64,000 nt of DNA, from positions 1-64,000 of the forward strand of contig NZ_BMNZ01000010.1 of the NCBI RefSeq assembly GCF_014646815.1. The letters are read 5' to 3'. The notes below the pieces were generated by a model that did not search any database, was not told the DNA's origin, and saw nothing but the letters and a program-made list of their open reading frames with translations. This stretch comes from Terrabacter tumescens (lineage in GTDB: Bacteria > Actinomycetota > Actinomycetes > Actinomycetales > Dermatophilaceae). Of this stretch, positions 28,418 through 37,209 are shown one piece after another. The stretch's first letter is position 1. Each line of letters opens with the position of its first letter. Made by a program: the position numbers and the translations under genes.

Positions 28418-28585
28418 GTCGAGTGGCCCCGCCGTCACACCCGTCGACCCCGCTCCCGCGTCGAGTGGCCCCGCCGTCACACGACGGTTGGGACAGGTGG
28501 GGCCGCGGGGCCACACGAGCGAGCGAGCCACACGGGCGAGCGACACGGTCGACGTGGGACGAGTGGGACGGCGGGGCCACTCGAC
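28418..28585. repeat. inverted/direct repeat, GTCGAGTGGCC family (copy 1)
   Basis: GTCGAGTGGCCCCGCCGTC (28418-28436) has a perfect 19-bp inverted partner at 28567-28585. A 23-nt direct copy extending into ACAC occurs at 28460-28482. The interior contains further GGGGCCACACGAGCG words. It fills the 225-bp gap between sbcC and the DUF1304 gene, apart from a promoter at the right end. Confidence 0.8.
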
Positions 28586-28591
28586 GGGGCC

Positions 28592-28597
28592 TACGAT
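28592..28597 (+). promoter_or_regulatory. predicted -10 of leaderless DUF1304 transcript
   Basis: TACGAT ends 6 nt before the ATG at 28604; it lies just outside the repeat arm. Confidence 0.5.
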
Positions 28598-28603
28598 CCG
28601 AGC

Positions 28604-28984
28604 ATGAGGATCGCCGCGAGCGTGTTCGTCGGGCTGGCCGCACTGCTGCACGTCTACATCTTCTGGATGGAGAGCGTCGGCTGGACCCGGCCCGAGGTCT
28701 GGAAGCGCTTCGGCGTCGCCGACCAGGCCGCGGCCGACGTGACGCGGTCGATGGCCTACAACCAGGGCTTCTACAACCTCTTCCTCGGGCTCGGCGCCGG
28801 GCTCGGGCTCGTCCTCTGGTGGACCGGCCACGACACGGCCGGTCGCACGCTGGTGCTCTTCTGCACCGCGTCGATGGTGCTCGCCGCATCCGTCCTCGTG
28901 ACCACCGGCCGCAGCTACCTGCGCGCCGCGCTGACCCAGGGCACGCTGCCGCTCATCGGCTTCGTGCTGACCCTGCTCAGCTGA
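28604..28984 (+). CDS. DUF1304-family membrane protein
   Basis: 126 residues, four hydrophobic helices. The family features are an N-terminal helix ending in HVYIFWMESVGW, the AYNQGFYNLFLGLGAGLGL segment, and a C-terminal GTLPLIGFVLTLLS. Function of the family is unknown. Its 3' end overlaps the convergent MFS gene by 8 bp. It is a single gene with its own predicted leaderless promoter. Confidence 0.88.
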   Translation: MRIAASVFVGLAALLHVYIFWMESVGWTRPEVWKRFGVADQAAADVTRSMAYNQGFYNLFLGLGAGLGLVLWWTGHDTAGRTLVLFCTASMVLAASVLVTTGRSYLRAALTQGTLPLIGFVLTLLS

Positions 28985-30302
28985 GCTCGGCCGCGGTGTG
29001 CCGCACGCGCGCAGCGCCGACGGCGAGGATGACGACGCCGACGACGGCGGACCCGGAGGCGAGCGCCGAGTAGCCGAGCGACCCGACGACGACGCCGGCC
29101 GCCACGCCTCCCCCTGCTCCGGCGAGCCCCATGAGCACGTCGGCGAGACCCTGCGTCGCCGGACGCTCGTCGGTGGCGACCACCGACGTCAGCAGGGTCG
29201 ACCCCGACACGAGCGTGCACGACCAGCCGACCCCGAGCAGGAAGAGCGCGACGAGCAGCAGGCCTGACCAGCCGGCCTGCGAGCGCGAGGCGAGCAGGGA
29301 CGCGAGCGTCAGCACGACACCGCCGGTCATCGCGACGGGCGGCGCGCCCCAGCGGTCGACCGCCGCCCCCACGAGCGGGGACAGGGCGAACATCCCGAGG
29401 ATGTGGACCGAGATGACGAAGCCGATGACCTCGAGCTCGGCGTGACCGTGCTTCATGTGGATCGGTGTCATGACCATGACGCTCACCATCACGAGGTGGC
29501 CGAGGGCCATGACGACCATCGCCTGCAGCGCCCGCGGGTTGCTTCGCACGACGGCGAGGCCGCGTCGCATCGACCCGTCGTGGTTGGGCACGTCGACCAC
29601 TCCCCCGCACGCCGGGTCGGCGACGAGGTCCGGCTCCGCGGTACGGCGCGTCTCCTCACGGGCGGCGGCGTCGAGGGCGCGGGCCGTGAGCAGGGGGTCG
29701 GGCCGTAGCAGGCGGTCCACGACGATCCAGGCCAGCACGAACCCGACGAGCGAGAAGAGGAACGTCCCGGCCAGCTCAGGCAGCCCGAGGGCGTGCGCGA
29801 GCGCCTTGCCCGGGCCGACGAGGTTCGGGCCGGCGACGGACCCGATGGTCGTCGCCCAGACGACGATGGAGAGGTCACGACCACGGTGCACGGGGGCGGC
29901 GAGGTCAGCCGCGGCATACCTCGTCTGGTTGTTGGCGGTCGTGCCGCCGCCGAAGAGGAACATGCCGACGACGAAGAGCGGGAACGAGCGCAGGACGGCG
30001 GCGACGAGCACCAGCGCGGCGCCGACGAACGCCACCGCAAGACCCCAGCGAAGCCCGACGCGACGGCCGCGCGCAGCTGTCGCCCGTGCGACGGGGATGG
30101 TCAGCAGCGCCGTGCCGAGCACCTGGGCGGTGGTGCCGACGCCCGCCAGGGCCTCGGTGCCGCTCAGGTCCTCGGCGAGGAGGGCGCCGACCGCGATGCC
30201 GCACGCCATCCCCACACCGCTGAGGATCTGGGAGCCTACGAGAGTCCGAACCACCCTGCGCTGCAAGGCTGCCCGGTCGAGCGAGGCTGGAGCGAGGACC
30301 AC
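28977..30302 (-). CDS. MFS transporter, downstream of paaN
   Basis: 441 residues, about 12 helices. The N-terminal half has an ATAARGRRVGLRWG loop after TM2-3, and a long central charged loop (about residues 205-250) separates the halves. The GTG start is 7 nt after the paaN stop with GAGG 5 nt upstream, so it is co-transcribed with paaN and might move phenylacetate-related aromatics. That substrate is an inference from position only; the family resembles general multidrug/sugar MFS exporters. Confidence 0.85.
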   Translation of the reverse strand: MVLAPASLDRAALQRRVVRTLVGSQILSGVGMACGIAVGALLAEDLSGTEALAGVGTTAQVLGTALLTIPVARATAARGRRVGLRWGLAVAFVGAALVLVAAVLRSFPLFVVGMFLFGGGTTANNQTRYAAADLAAPVHRGRDLSIVVWATTIGSVAGPNLVGPGKALAHALGLPELAGTFLFSLVGFVLAWIVVDRLLRPDPLLTARALDAAAREETRRTAEPDLVADPACGGVVDVPNHDGSMRRGLAVVRSNPRALQAMVVMALGHLVMVSVMVMTPIHMKHGHAELEVIGFVISVHILGMFALSPLVGAAVDRWGAPPVAMTGGVVLTLASLLASRSQAGWSGLLLVALFLLGVGWSCTLVSGSTLLTSVVATDERPATQGLADVLMGLAGAGGGVAAGVVVGSLGYSALASGSAVVGVVILAVGAARVRHTAAELS

Positions 30303-30309
30303 CCGCGCC

Positions 30310-32034
30310 TCAGACGTGACGACGCGACGTGATGACCCTGAAGCGGTTCGCGACGAAGGCGGCGTCGGTGTAGGCGGAGTTGGCGGCGGGGTTGGCGCCC
30401 GTGCCGTGGAAGTCGGAGAACGCCGCCGTCTGGTTGACGAAGATTTGGCCGGTCAGGTTCTCGGACAGGGCAACTCCGCCCTCGGCCGCGGCGTCGCGCG
30501 CCGCGTCGAGCACCGACTCGTCCGTCGAGTAGACGGCGGCCGTCATCGCGCCGTGCTCGCGCACGGTGTCGGCGAGCTGCGCGAGCGACTGCTCGGTCGA
30601 GGCGGTGCGGATGAGGAAGCCGACCGGGCCGAAGCACTCCTGCGTGTAGACGTCCTCGCGGGCGACGTCGACGGCGACGAGGCCCGGGGCGCGGACGACG
30701 GCGTCGGCATACGCCGGGTGCGTCACGCGGCGCGAGTCGAGCACGACCCGGCCGTCGGCGTCCTGCGCGATCGAGGCGAGCGAGTCCGCGTTGTCACGCA
30801 CCTGGTCGTTGACGGTGGCGCCGAGCAGCTCGACGGCCTTGGCGTCGTCACCGGTCAGGCGCCCGACGGCGCCGGAGAGGCGCTCGCCGAACTCGTCGAA
30901 GGACAGGTGCCCCTCGTCGGTGTCGATGCCACCCTCGGGGACGTAGAGGTTCTGCGGCGCCGTGCACATCTGGCCGGAGTAGAGCGTAAGGCTGAAGGCG
31001 AGGTTGCCGAGCATGCCGCGCAGGTCGTCGGTCGAGTCGACGACGATGGAGTTGAGGCCGGCTTTCTCGGTGTAGACGAGCTTGCCGTGCGCGGCCGCCG
31101 ACTCCTCGAGCCAGGCACCGAACGTCGGGCCGCCGGTGTAGTCGATGATGGCGACCTCGTCGCGCTCGGCGAGCGTCTTGGCCAGGCCCTGGCCGTCCGC
31201 CTCGGCGGCGAGCTGCACGAGCGCCGGGTCGAAGCCCGCCTCGGCGAGCACCTGGCGCGCGACTTCGACGGAGATGGCGAGCGGCAGCACGGCGCGCGGG
31301 TGCGGCTTGACGACGACCGCGTTGCCCGTGACGAGCGAGGCGAAGATGCCGGGGTAGGCGTTCCACGTCGGGAACGTGTTGCAGCCGATGACGAGCGCCA
31401 CGCCGCGCGGCACGAGGCGGTAGTCCTTCTGCATGCGGGTCGGGGCCGGCTTGCCCTCGCGGTCGCGACCGGGCTTCTCCCACACCACCGACGCGGGCAC
31501 GCGCTCCTGCTCGACGAGCCCCGCCGCGATCGCCTCGACGGCGCGGTCCTGGGCATGCGGGCCCCCGGCCTGGAACGACATGACGAACGGCTGCCCCGAG
31601 GTGTGCATGACGGCGTTGGCGATCTCGAAGCTGCGCTTGTTGATGCGGTCGACGATCTCGACGCACACCGCGGCCCGCGCCTGCGGACCCGCGTCACGCC
31701 AGGCCGGCATCGCCGCCCGCGCGGCCGCGAGCCCCGCGTCGAGGTCGAGTGCCGGGTAGGTGACGCCGAGCGTCGGGCCGTAGGGCGAGACCTCGCTCCC
31801 CACGAAGGTGCCGTCGGTCGGCTGGCTCGACAGGCCGGCATACGCCGTGTTCAGGTGCGCCTCGTGCGCGGCCAGCCCGTCGGCGGCGGCGGTCTCGCCG
31901 TACACGCGTGGGCTCGGCGACTCGGGGTAGCGGGAGTACCAGCTGCGGCTTGCCAGGGCCTGACGGATCTCGTCGAGGACTCCCGCGTGCGCGTCGAGCA
32001 GGGGGTGGGTGGGCGTCGTTGCCGGTGCAGTCAC
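30310..32034 (-). CDS. paaN: phenylacetic acid degradation aldehyde dehydrogenase PaaN
   Basis: 574 residues, NAD(P)-dependent aldehyde dehydrogenase fold. The cofactor site includes IGCNTFPTWNAYPG and KPHPRAVLP; the catalytic cysteine is likely in YSGQMCTAPQN, and the C-terminal NFHGTG-like segment (DFHGTGANPAANSAY) is typical of PaaN proteins. It acts on ring-opened semialdehydes in phenylacetate breakdown. PaaZ's second hydratase domain is absent, fitting the stand-alone PaaN type. The GTG at 32034 is preceded by TAGCAT at 6 nt with no ribosome site. Divergent from paaH-paaI. Confidence 0.88.
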   Translation of the reverse strand: MTAPATTPTHPLLDAHAGVLDEIRQALASRSWYSRYPESPSPRVYGETAAADGLAAHEAHLNTAYAGLSSQPTDGTFVGSEVSPYGPTLGVTYPALDLDAGLAAARAAMPAWRDAGPQARAAVCVEIVDRINKRSFEIANAVMHTSGQPFVMSFQAGGPHAQDRAVEAIAAGLVEQERVPASVVWEKPGRDREGKPAPTRMQKDYRLVPRGVALVIGCNTFPTWNAYPGIFASLVTGNAVVVKPHPRAVLPLAISVEVARQVLAEAGFDPALVQLAAEADGQGLAKTLAERDEVAIIDYTGGPTFGAWLEESAAAHGKLVYTEKAGLNSIVVDSTDDLRGMLGNLAFSLTLYSGQMCTAPQNLYVPEGGIDTDEGHLSFDEFGERLSGAVGRLTGDDAKAVELLGATVNDQVRDNADSLASIAQDADGRVVLDSRRVTHPAYADAVVRAPGLVAVDVAREDVYTQECFGPVGFLIRTASTEQSLAQLADTVREHGAMTAAVYSTDESVLDAARDAAAEGGVALSENLTGQIFVNQTAAFSDFHGTGANPAANSAYTDAAFVANRFRVITSRRHV

Positions 32035-32040
32035 GGGTCG

Positions 32041-32046
32041 ATGCTA
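32041..32046 (-). promoter_or_regulatory. predicted -10 of leaderless paaN transcript
   Basis: TAGCAT on the minus strand ends 6 nt before the GTG at 32034. Confidence 0.5.
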
Positions 32047-32067
32047 GCCCCGCCGCACACCGCGGTC

Positions 32068-32075
32068 GTATGCCG
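32068..32075 (+). repeat. GTATGCCG dispersed repeat copy in paaN/paaH gap
   Basis: Reads CGTATGCCGTGTGG, matching the extended consensus, between the divergent paaN and paaH genes. Confidence 0.6.
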
Positions 32076-32139
32076 TGTGGCGCGCTCCGGCGACCGCCCA
32101 CCGCGCACGTGGGGCGGGCGAGACGGCAGGATGGCCGCC

Positions 32140-33384
32140 ATGGACACGGACGTCACCGAGCCCGACCGCACCAACAAGGAAACGGCGCACGAGGGGTCGT
32201 CGTTCGGCCCCGTCGGCGTCGTCGGGGCCGGCGCGATGGGAGCCGGCATCGCCCAGGTGGCGGCGAGCGCCGGCCACGCCGTCGCGCTCGTCGACGCCGT
32301 CCCCGGCGCGGCGGCGACCGCCGTCGAGAGGATCGGGAGCGCCCTGTCGCGCCTCGTCGACAAGGGACGGCTGTCGGCGGACGACGCGACGGCGGTGCTG
32401 CAGCGGATCACCCCGGCCGAGTCGATCGACGAGCTGCCGCACTGCGGGCTCGTCATCGAGGCCGTGCCGGAGGACCTCGACCTCAAGCGCCGCATCTTCG
32501 CCGAGCTCGCCGACCGCCAGCCCCCGAACACGGTCCTGGCCACGAACACCTCGAGCATCGACATCGACGACGTCGCCGACGAGGTCACGGACCCCGAGCG
32601 CGTGCTCGGCCTGCACTTCTTCAACCCGCCACCCGTGATGAAGCTCGTCGAGGTCGTGCACGGAGAGCGCACGGCGGACGCCTACGTCGAGCACGCCGTG
32701 GCCCTCATGAACGCCTGGGGGAAGACACCGGTCCGGTGCCGCTCGACGCCCGGCTTCATCGTCAACCGGGTCGCGCGCCCCTTCTACGGGGAGGCCCAGC
32801 GCATCGTCGAGGCCGGAATCGCCGACGCGGCCACGGTCGACTGGATCCTGCGCGAGAAGGGTGGCTTCCCGATGGGTCCCCTAGAGCTCACCGACTTCAT
32901 CGGCCAGGACGTCAACCTCGCCGTGGGCACCTCGGTGTGGGAGCAGACGGGCCGGGACGAGCGCTACACGCCGACGGCCTTCCAGCAGGAGCTCGTCGAG
33001 GCCGGCCGCCTCGGCCGCAAGTCCGGTCGGGGGATCTACGCGTATGCGGCCGACGGCTCGGTGGGCGCCTCAGCGGAGGCCGGCGAGCCCGACCTCGAGC
33101 TCGCCGGACGACTCGTCGGCGGACCGATCGCGACGGACCCGCTGGCCCGGACGCTCGCGATGCTCGTCAACGAGGCTGTCGACCTCGTCGCCCGCGGCGA
33201 GGCGAGCGCCGACGACGTCGACACCGCGATGCGGCTCGGCACCCGCTACCCGAAGGGCCCGATCGCCTGGGGCCGCGAGATCGGCTTCGACGTCGTGGCC
33301 CGGCAGGTGGCCGAGCTCGACGAGGCCTACCCCGGTGGCCGCTACCGGCCGAGCCCCGCACTGACCGACGGGAGCCTGTCGTGA
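32140..33384 (+). CDS. paaH: 3-hydroxyacyl-CoA dehydrogenase PaaH
   Basis: 414 residues. N-terminal NAD-binding domain with GAGAMGAGIAQ near residue 26, the NTSSIDIDD segment and HFFNPPPVMKLVEVV. The 3HCDH C-terminal domain follows (GFIVNRVARPFYGEA), and a second, shorter 3HCDH-like domain ends the protein. It oxidises 3-hydroxyadipyl-CoA in phenylacetate degradation; generic beta-oxidation is the alternative. CAGGAT lies 7 nt before the ATG at 32140; an ATG at 32131 is also in frame. It overlaps paaI by 4 nt (GTGA). Confidence 0.88.
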   Translation: MDTDVTEPDRTNKETAHEGSSFGPVGVVGAGAMGAGIAQVAASAGHAVALVDAVPGAAATAVERIGSALSRLVDKGRLSADDATAVLQRITPAESIDELPHCGLVIEAVPEDLDLKRRIFAELADRQPPNTVLATNTSSIDIDDVADEVTDPERVLGLHFFNPPPVMKLVEVVHGERTADAYVEHAVALMNAWGKTPVRCRSTPGFIVNRVARPFYGEAQRIVEAGIADAATVDWILREKGGFPMGPLELTDFIGQDVNLAVGTSVWEQTGRDERYTPTAFQQELVEAGRLGRKSGRGIYAYAADGSVGASAEAGEPDLELAGRLVGGPIATDPLARTLAMLVNEAVDLVARGEASADDVDTAMRLGTRYPKGPIAWGREIGFDVVARQVAELDEAYPGGRYRPSPALTDGSLS

Positions 33385-33869
33385 GCGATGCCCCCGGTCG
33401 AGGTGAAACCGGCACCGACGTGCCCGCCGACATCACCTCTAACGACGAGGACGCCGGGGACGCCGGGGTCGCCTTCGCCCGGCAGATGTGGGCCGACGAC
33501 GAGGCGTCGCGCCGGCTCGGCATGGACGCCGTCACCGTCGGGCAGGACCACGCCGTCGTGCGGATGGCGATCCGTGACGACATGGTCAACGGCCACGCCA
33601 TCTGCCACGGCGGCTACATCTTCACCCTGGCCGACTCGTGCTTCGCGCTCGCCTGCAACTCGCGGGGGCGCCTCACGGTGGCGGCCGGGGCCGACATCAC
33701 CTTCACCGCGCCGGGGCGGCTCGGGGACGTGCTCGTCGCCGAAGGACACGTGCGCTCGGCGTTCGGGCGCAGCGGCATCACCGACGTGACGGTCAAGCGG
33801 GAGTCCGACGGCCAGATCATCGCCGAGTTCCGCGGCCGCAGCCGCACGCTCGCGAGTCCCCGCCCCTGA
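33381..33869 (+). CDS. paaI: hydroxyphenylacetyl-CoA thioesterase PaaI
   Basis: 162 residues, single hot-dog domain. The motif HAICHGGYIFTLADSCFALA contains the catalytic Asp of the 4HBT/PaaI group. The first ~25 residues are acidic and disordered. It clears dead-end CoA esters formed during phenylacetate catabolism. The GTG overlaps the paaH stop, so it is the second gene of a paaH-paaI operon. It ends at a convergent junction with a hairpin repeat. Confidence 0.88.
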   Translation: MSDAPGRGETGTDVPADITSNDEDAGDAGVAFARQMWADDEASRRLGMDAVTVGQDHAVVRMAIRDDMVNGHAICHGGYIFTLADSCFALACNSRGRLTVAAGADITFTAPGRLGDVLVAEGHVRSAFGRSGITDVTVKRESDGQIIAEFRGRSRTLASPRP

Positions 33870-33884
33870 CTGCACTCCCCGCAC

Positions 33885-34022
33885 GTCGAGAGGCCACAGT
33901 TTGTGGGTGTGCCGACGTCGAGAGGCCAACGTTCGTGACGAACGTTAGCCTCTCGACTGGTCGGAGGCCGCAGACTTTGGCCTCTCGACTGGTCGGAGGC
34001 CGCAAACTTTGGCCTCTCGACG
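33885..34022. repeat. nested inverted repeat, GTCGAGAGGCCA family (copy 3) with 32-bp tandem
   Basis: The core hairpin 33917-33957 has 19-bp arms beginning GTCGAGAGGCCAACGTTCG with one mismatch and a TGA loop. GTCGAGAGGCCACAGTTTG (from 33885) pairs with the outer right arm ending near 34022. On the right, a 32-bp unit containing GGTCGGAGGCCGCA occurs twice in tandem (from 33956 and 33988). It fills the convergent paaI/helicase junction. Confidence 0.8.
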
Positions 34023-34049
34023 GTTGAAGAGCTGGGGTGGGTGCTGGGG

Positions 34050-35633
34050 TCAGCGGGAGCGGCGGCTGCCGGCACGGGTGCCGGCGGAGAACGACGCGGC
34101 GCTGCCACCGCTGCTCGTCGAGTAGACGGTCGAGGAGCCGCCGCGACGACCGGCACCACCAGCGCTACCGGCACCACCGGAGCGACGACCACCCTGGCCA
34201 CCGGCCTGACCACCACGGCCACCAGCGGCGCCACGACCGGCACCGGCTGCGCGGCCCGAGCCCTCGTCGCCGCGGCCACGACCGCGGCCACCCTCGCCGG
34301 CCGGACGAGTGGCTCCGGCACCACGGCCACCGGCGGGCGCCCCGCCGTTGCCGCCGCGACCACGACCGCGGCCACGGCCACCAGCGGCACCCCCGCCACC
34401 GTTGCCGCCGCGTCCGCCGCCGGCACCCGCGGGCGCCTCCTCGCGGACGAGGCCACCGGCATACGACCGGTCGCCGGGGGCGAGCTCGGTCAGGAGCGGG
34501 TGTCCGAGCTGGACGCGCGTCGTGGTCGGCTTGATGCCGGCCTTGCGCGTCAGGTCGCGCACGTCGCGCACCTGGTCGTCGAGCATCATCGTGACGACGG
34601 TGCCGTCGTTGCCGGCACGGGCGGTGCGGCCCGAGCGGTGGAGGTAGGCCTTGTGCTCGACCGGCGGGTCGGCGTGGATCACGAGCGCGACGTCGTCGAC
34701 GTGGATGCCGCGGGCGGCGATGTCGGTGGCGACGAGCGTCTGGGCGCGGCCCGAGTGGAAGTCGTCCATGTTGCGCGTGCGGGCACCCTGGCTGAGGTTG
34801 CCGTGCAGCTCGACGGCCGGAACTCCCGAGGCGTTGAGCTGCTTGGCGAGCTTCTTGGCCCGGTGCTTGGTGCGCGTGAAGACGACGGTGCGACCCGGCG
34901 CGGCAGTGAGGTCCAGCAGCACGGGAAGGTGCGAGCCGTTGTCGACGTGGAGCACGTGGTGGCTCATCGTCGAGACCGGCGACTGGGCCGAGTCGGCCTC
35001 GTGCGTCACGGGGTTGTTGAGGAAGCGCTTGACGAGGACGTTGATCGCGCCGTCGAGCGTGGCCGAGAAGAGCAGTCGCTGGCTCTTCGGCGGGGTCTTC
35101 TCCATGATCCGGCGCACGCCGGGGAGGAAGCCGAGGTCGGCCATGTGGTCGGCCTCGTCGAGGATGGTGATCTCGATGCCGTCGAGGAAGACGTGACCCT
35201 GCTGCATGAGGTCCTCGAGACGGCCGGGGCACGCGACGATGACGTCGACACCGGCACGCAGACCCTGGACCTGGGGGTTCTGGCCGACGCCGCCGAAGAT
35301 CGTCTGCGACGTGAGGCCGAGCGGCTTCGCGAGCGGCGCCATCGCGGTGTCGATCTGCGTCGCGAGCTCGCGGGTCGGCGCGAGGATGAGGGCCCGGGGA
35401 CGGCGCGCCTGGCGACGGCCGCCCGACTGGGACAGGCGCGTCAGCAGCGGCAGCAGGAAGGCGTACGTCTTGCCGGAGCCGGTGCGGCCACGGCCGAGGA
35501 CGTCGCGCCCGGCGATCGAGTCGGGCAGCGTCGCGGCCTGGATCGGCGTCGGCACCGTGATGCCGAGCTCGTCGAGGACGGTGACCAGGTGGGTGGGCAC
35601 GCCGAGGACGGCGAAGTTCGTGTCAGTGGACAC
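34050..35633 (-). CDS. DEAD-box RNA helicase with Gly/Arg-rich (RGG) tail
   Basis: 527 residues. ATP-dependent RNA helicase with all motifs: Q (TPIQAATLP), I (GRTGSGKT), Ia (PTRELA), II (DEAD), III (SAT), IV-VI ending HRSGRTARAG. From about residue 395 onward a ~130-residue tail of GGRGRG/GGRGG repeats is predicted to be disordered and RNA-binding, as in RhlE/CsdA-like cold-stress helicases. The GTG start at 35633 has GGGAG about 9 nt upstream. Monocistronic, with a long non-coding region ahead of it that may hold a cold-responsive leader. Confidence 0.92.
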   Translation of the reverse strand: MSTDTNFAVLGVPTHLVTVLDELGITVPTPIQAATLPDSIAGRDVLGRGRTGSGKTYAFLLPLLTRLSQSGGRRQARRPRALILAPTRELATQIDTAMAPLAKPLGLTSQTIFGGVGQNPQVQGLRAGVDVIVACPGRLEDLMQQGHVFLDGIEITILDEADHMADLGFLPGVRRIMEKTPPKSQRLLFSATLDGAINVLVKRFLNNPVTHEADSAQSPVSTMSHHVLHVDNGSHLPVLLDLTAAPGRTVVFTRTKHRAKKLAKQLNASGVPAVELHGNLSQGARTRNMDDFHSGRAQTLVATDIAARGIHVDDVALVIHADPPVEHKAYLHRSGRTARAGNDGTVVTMMLDDQVRDVRDLTRKAGIKPTTTRVQLGHPLLTELAPGDRSYAGGLVREEAPAGAGGGRGGNGGGGAAGGRGRGRGRGGNGGAPAGGRGAGATRPAGEGGRGRGRGDEGSGRAAGAGRGAAGGRGGQAGGQGGRRSGGAGSAGGAGRRGGSSTVYSTSSGGSAASFSAGTRAGSRRSR

Positions 35634-36036
35634 AGGTGGGTACTCCCATAAGTGGATGCGGTCGTTCTGCCCGGCGCGACGGCCTCAGCTGTGAGGTGTC
35701 GCGGCGCAAGAGCGAATCGACGGGGCCGGCGAACATTCCGCCCGGCCAAGAAGAAGCAGCCCGAGGCAGAACTGGGCGGGCCGCTGGTGTCCATGCTACC
35801 CGAGGGCGGCTCATGCCACGCACCGCCCGTCCACAGACAGGTCCGCGACCCGATCACGGCCGTGTCCCGAGGATCTTCTGGGCGTTTCGACGCAGACCTC
35901 GCAAACGGCCGGAGCGATCCGGGAAATCGTGTGACGGACGCCACAGCCCTTCCCTAACGTCGGATCCACGACGTCGTTGGGACGCCGCGAGAGCGCACCG
36001 CAACTCCCGCTCTCAAGGACAACAAGGGGACACCAC
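35634..36036. other. 403-bp divergent intergenic region without a recognised gene
   Basis: Lies between the divergent helicase and ScyD/E-like genes. No convincing coding frame, repeat of the families above, or tRNA is seen. It must hold both promoters. AAGGGGA before 36037 is the ribosome site of the right-hand gene. Confidence 0.5.
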
Positions 36037-37170
36037 ATGACGATCACCATCCGCGCCATCACCGCTGTCGTCGCCGCGTGCACGACAGCCACTGCGTTCG
36101 CTGGTCTCACCGCCTCGAGCGCCTCCGCCCACGGGTCCGGGGGAACCCAGGCACACTCGCCGAAAGTGCTGAACAACAAGGTCATCGCGCCGTTCGGGAT
36201 GGCCATCGCCGGTCAGGACGTCTGGTACACAGACGGATTCGTCGGCACCGTCAACAAGATCTCGCGAGGGAGCGACAAGGTCGTCACGACGGGGCCGCAG
36301 TCCGAGGTCGCCGGCATCGACGTCATCCAGGGCGGCCGGACCTTCGCCTTCACGTCGTCGAACGACGACCACAGCGCGACCACGCTGACGATCCGCACCA
36401 AGGGCCGTCCGGACGTCGTCGCCGACCTCAGCGGCTACGAGAAGAAGAAGAACCCCGACGGCGGCGTGACCTACGGGATCGTCGCCGGCGGAACGTCCTG
36501 CGCGCCGGGCGAGCTCGACGACTTCTTCATGAACGCCTTCCAGCTCCCCGCGACCTACACGGGCCAGGTCGACTCGCACCCGTATGCCGTGGCCTACCTG
36601 GGTGACGGTGCGTGGGCCGTGGCGGACGCCGGCGGCAACGACGTCCTGCGCGTGGACCGACACGGGCACGTGTCGACGATCGCGGTCCTCCCGCCGCAGC
36701 CGATCACGCTGTCGGCCGAACAGGTCGCCGGCCTCGGCGCGCCGTCCTGCATGGCCGGGGCGACGTACAACTTCGAGGCCGTCCCCACGGACGTCGAGCG
36801 GGACGAGCACGGCAGGCTCTGGGTCTCGACGCTGCCGGGCGGTCCTGAGGACCCGAGTCTCGGAGCCCGCGGTTCGGTCTACCGGGTCAACCCCTGGAAG
36901 CACTCGGCGCAGCGCGTCGCGACCGGCTTCCTCGGTGCGACCGACCTGGCGCTGGGCAAGGACGGCTCCGTCTACGTCGCCGAGCTGTTCGCGGGCAAGG
37001 TCACGAAGCTCAAGCACGGTCGGACCTCGACCGTCGTCACGACGGACCGTCCGCTCTCGATCGAGATCCAAGGCGGGTCGCTCTACGTCGGCACCCTCGC
37101 CGACGTGGCCTTCGGTCCCGAGGGTCCGGTGGTCAACGCTCCCGGCAGCATCACCCGCTACCGCCTCTGA
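36037..37170 (+). CDS. secreted ScyD/ScyE-like beta-propeller protein
   Basis: 377 residues. A signal peptide (about 1-31, ending ASSASA|HG) is followed by NHL/beta-propeller-like repeats (VWYTDGFVGTVNKIS, VWAVADAGGNDVLRVDRHG, LWVSTLPGG, VYVAELFAGKVTKL). The ScyD/ScyE family name comes from cyanobacterial scytonemin clusters, but family members in actinobacteria are secreted proteins of unknown role. AAGGGGA sits 6 nt before the ATG. A strong terminator follows the stop. Confidence 0.82.
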   Translation: MTITIRAITAVVAACTTATAFAGLTASSASAHGSGGTQAHSPKVLNNKVIAPFGMAIAGQDVWYTDGFVGTVNKISRGSDKVVTTGPQSEVAGIDVIQGGRTFAFTSSNDDHSATTLTIRTKGRPDVVADLSGYEKKKNPDGGVTYGIVAGGTSCAPGELDDFFMNAFQLPATYTGQVDSHPYAVAYLGDGAWAVADAGGNDVLRVDRHGHVSTIAVLPPQPITLSAEQVAGLGAPSCMAGATYNFEAVPTDVERDEHGRLWVSTLPGGPEDPSLGARGSVYRVNPWKHSAQRVATGFLGATDLALGKDGSVYVAELFAGKVTKLKHGRTSTVVTTDRPLSIEIQGGSLYVGTLADVAFGPEGPVVNAPGSITRYRL

Positions 37171-37177
37171 GTGCGCA

Positions 37178-37209
37178 GGACGCCCCGGGCGGGTCCGCCC
37201 GGGGCGTCC
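37178..37209 (+). terminator. 15-bp rho-independent-like hairpin
   Basis: GGACGCCCCGGGCGG (37178-37192) pairs perfectly with 37195-37209 directly after the ScyD/E-like stop codon; the loop is tight and no long U-tract follows. Confidence 0.8.

Noticed and set aside
29455-32130. Very long frame running into paaH from 29455
   Set aside because: Only the part after 32131 matches 3-hydroxyacyl-CoA dehydrogenase; the upstream part lies antisense to the MFS and paaN genes and has no domain.
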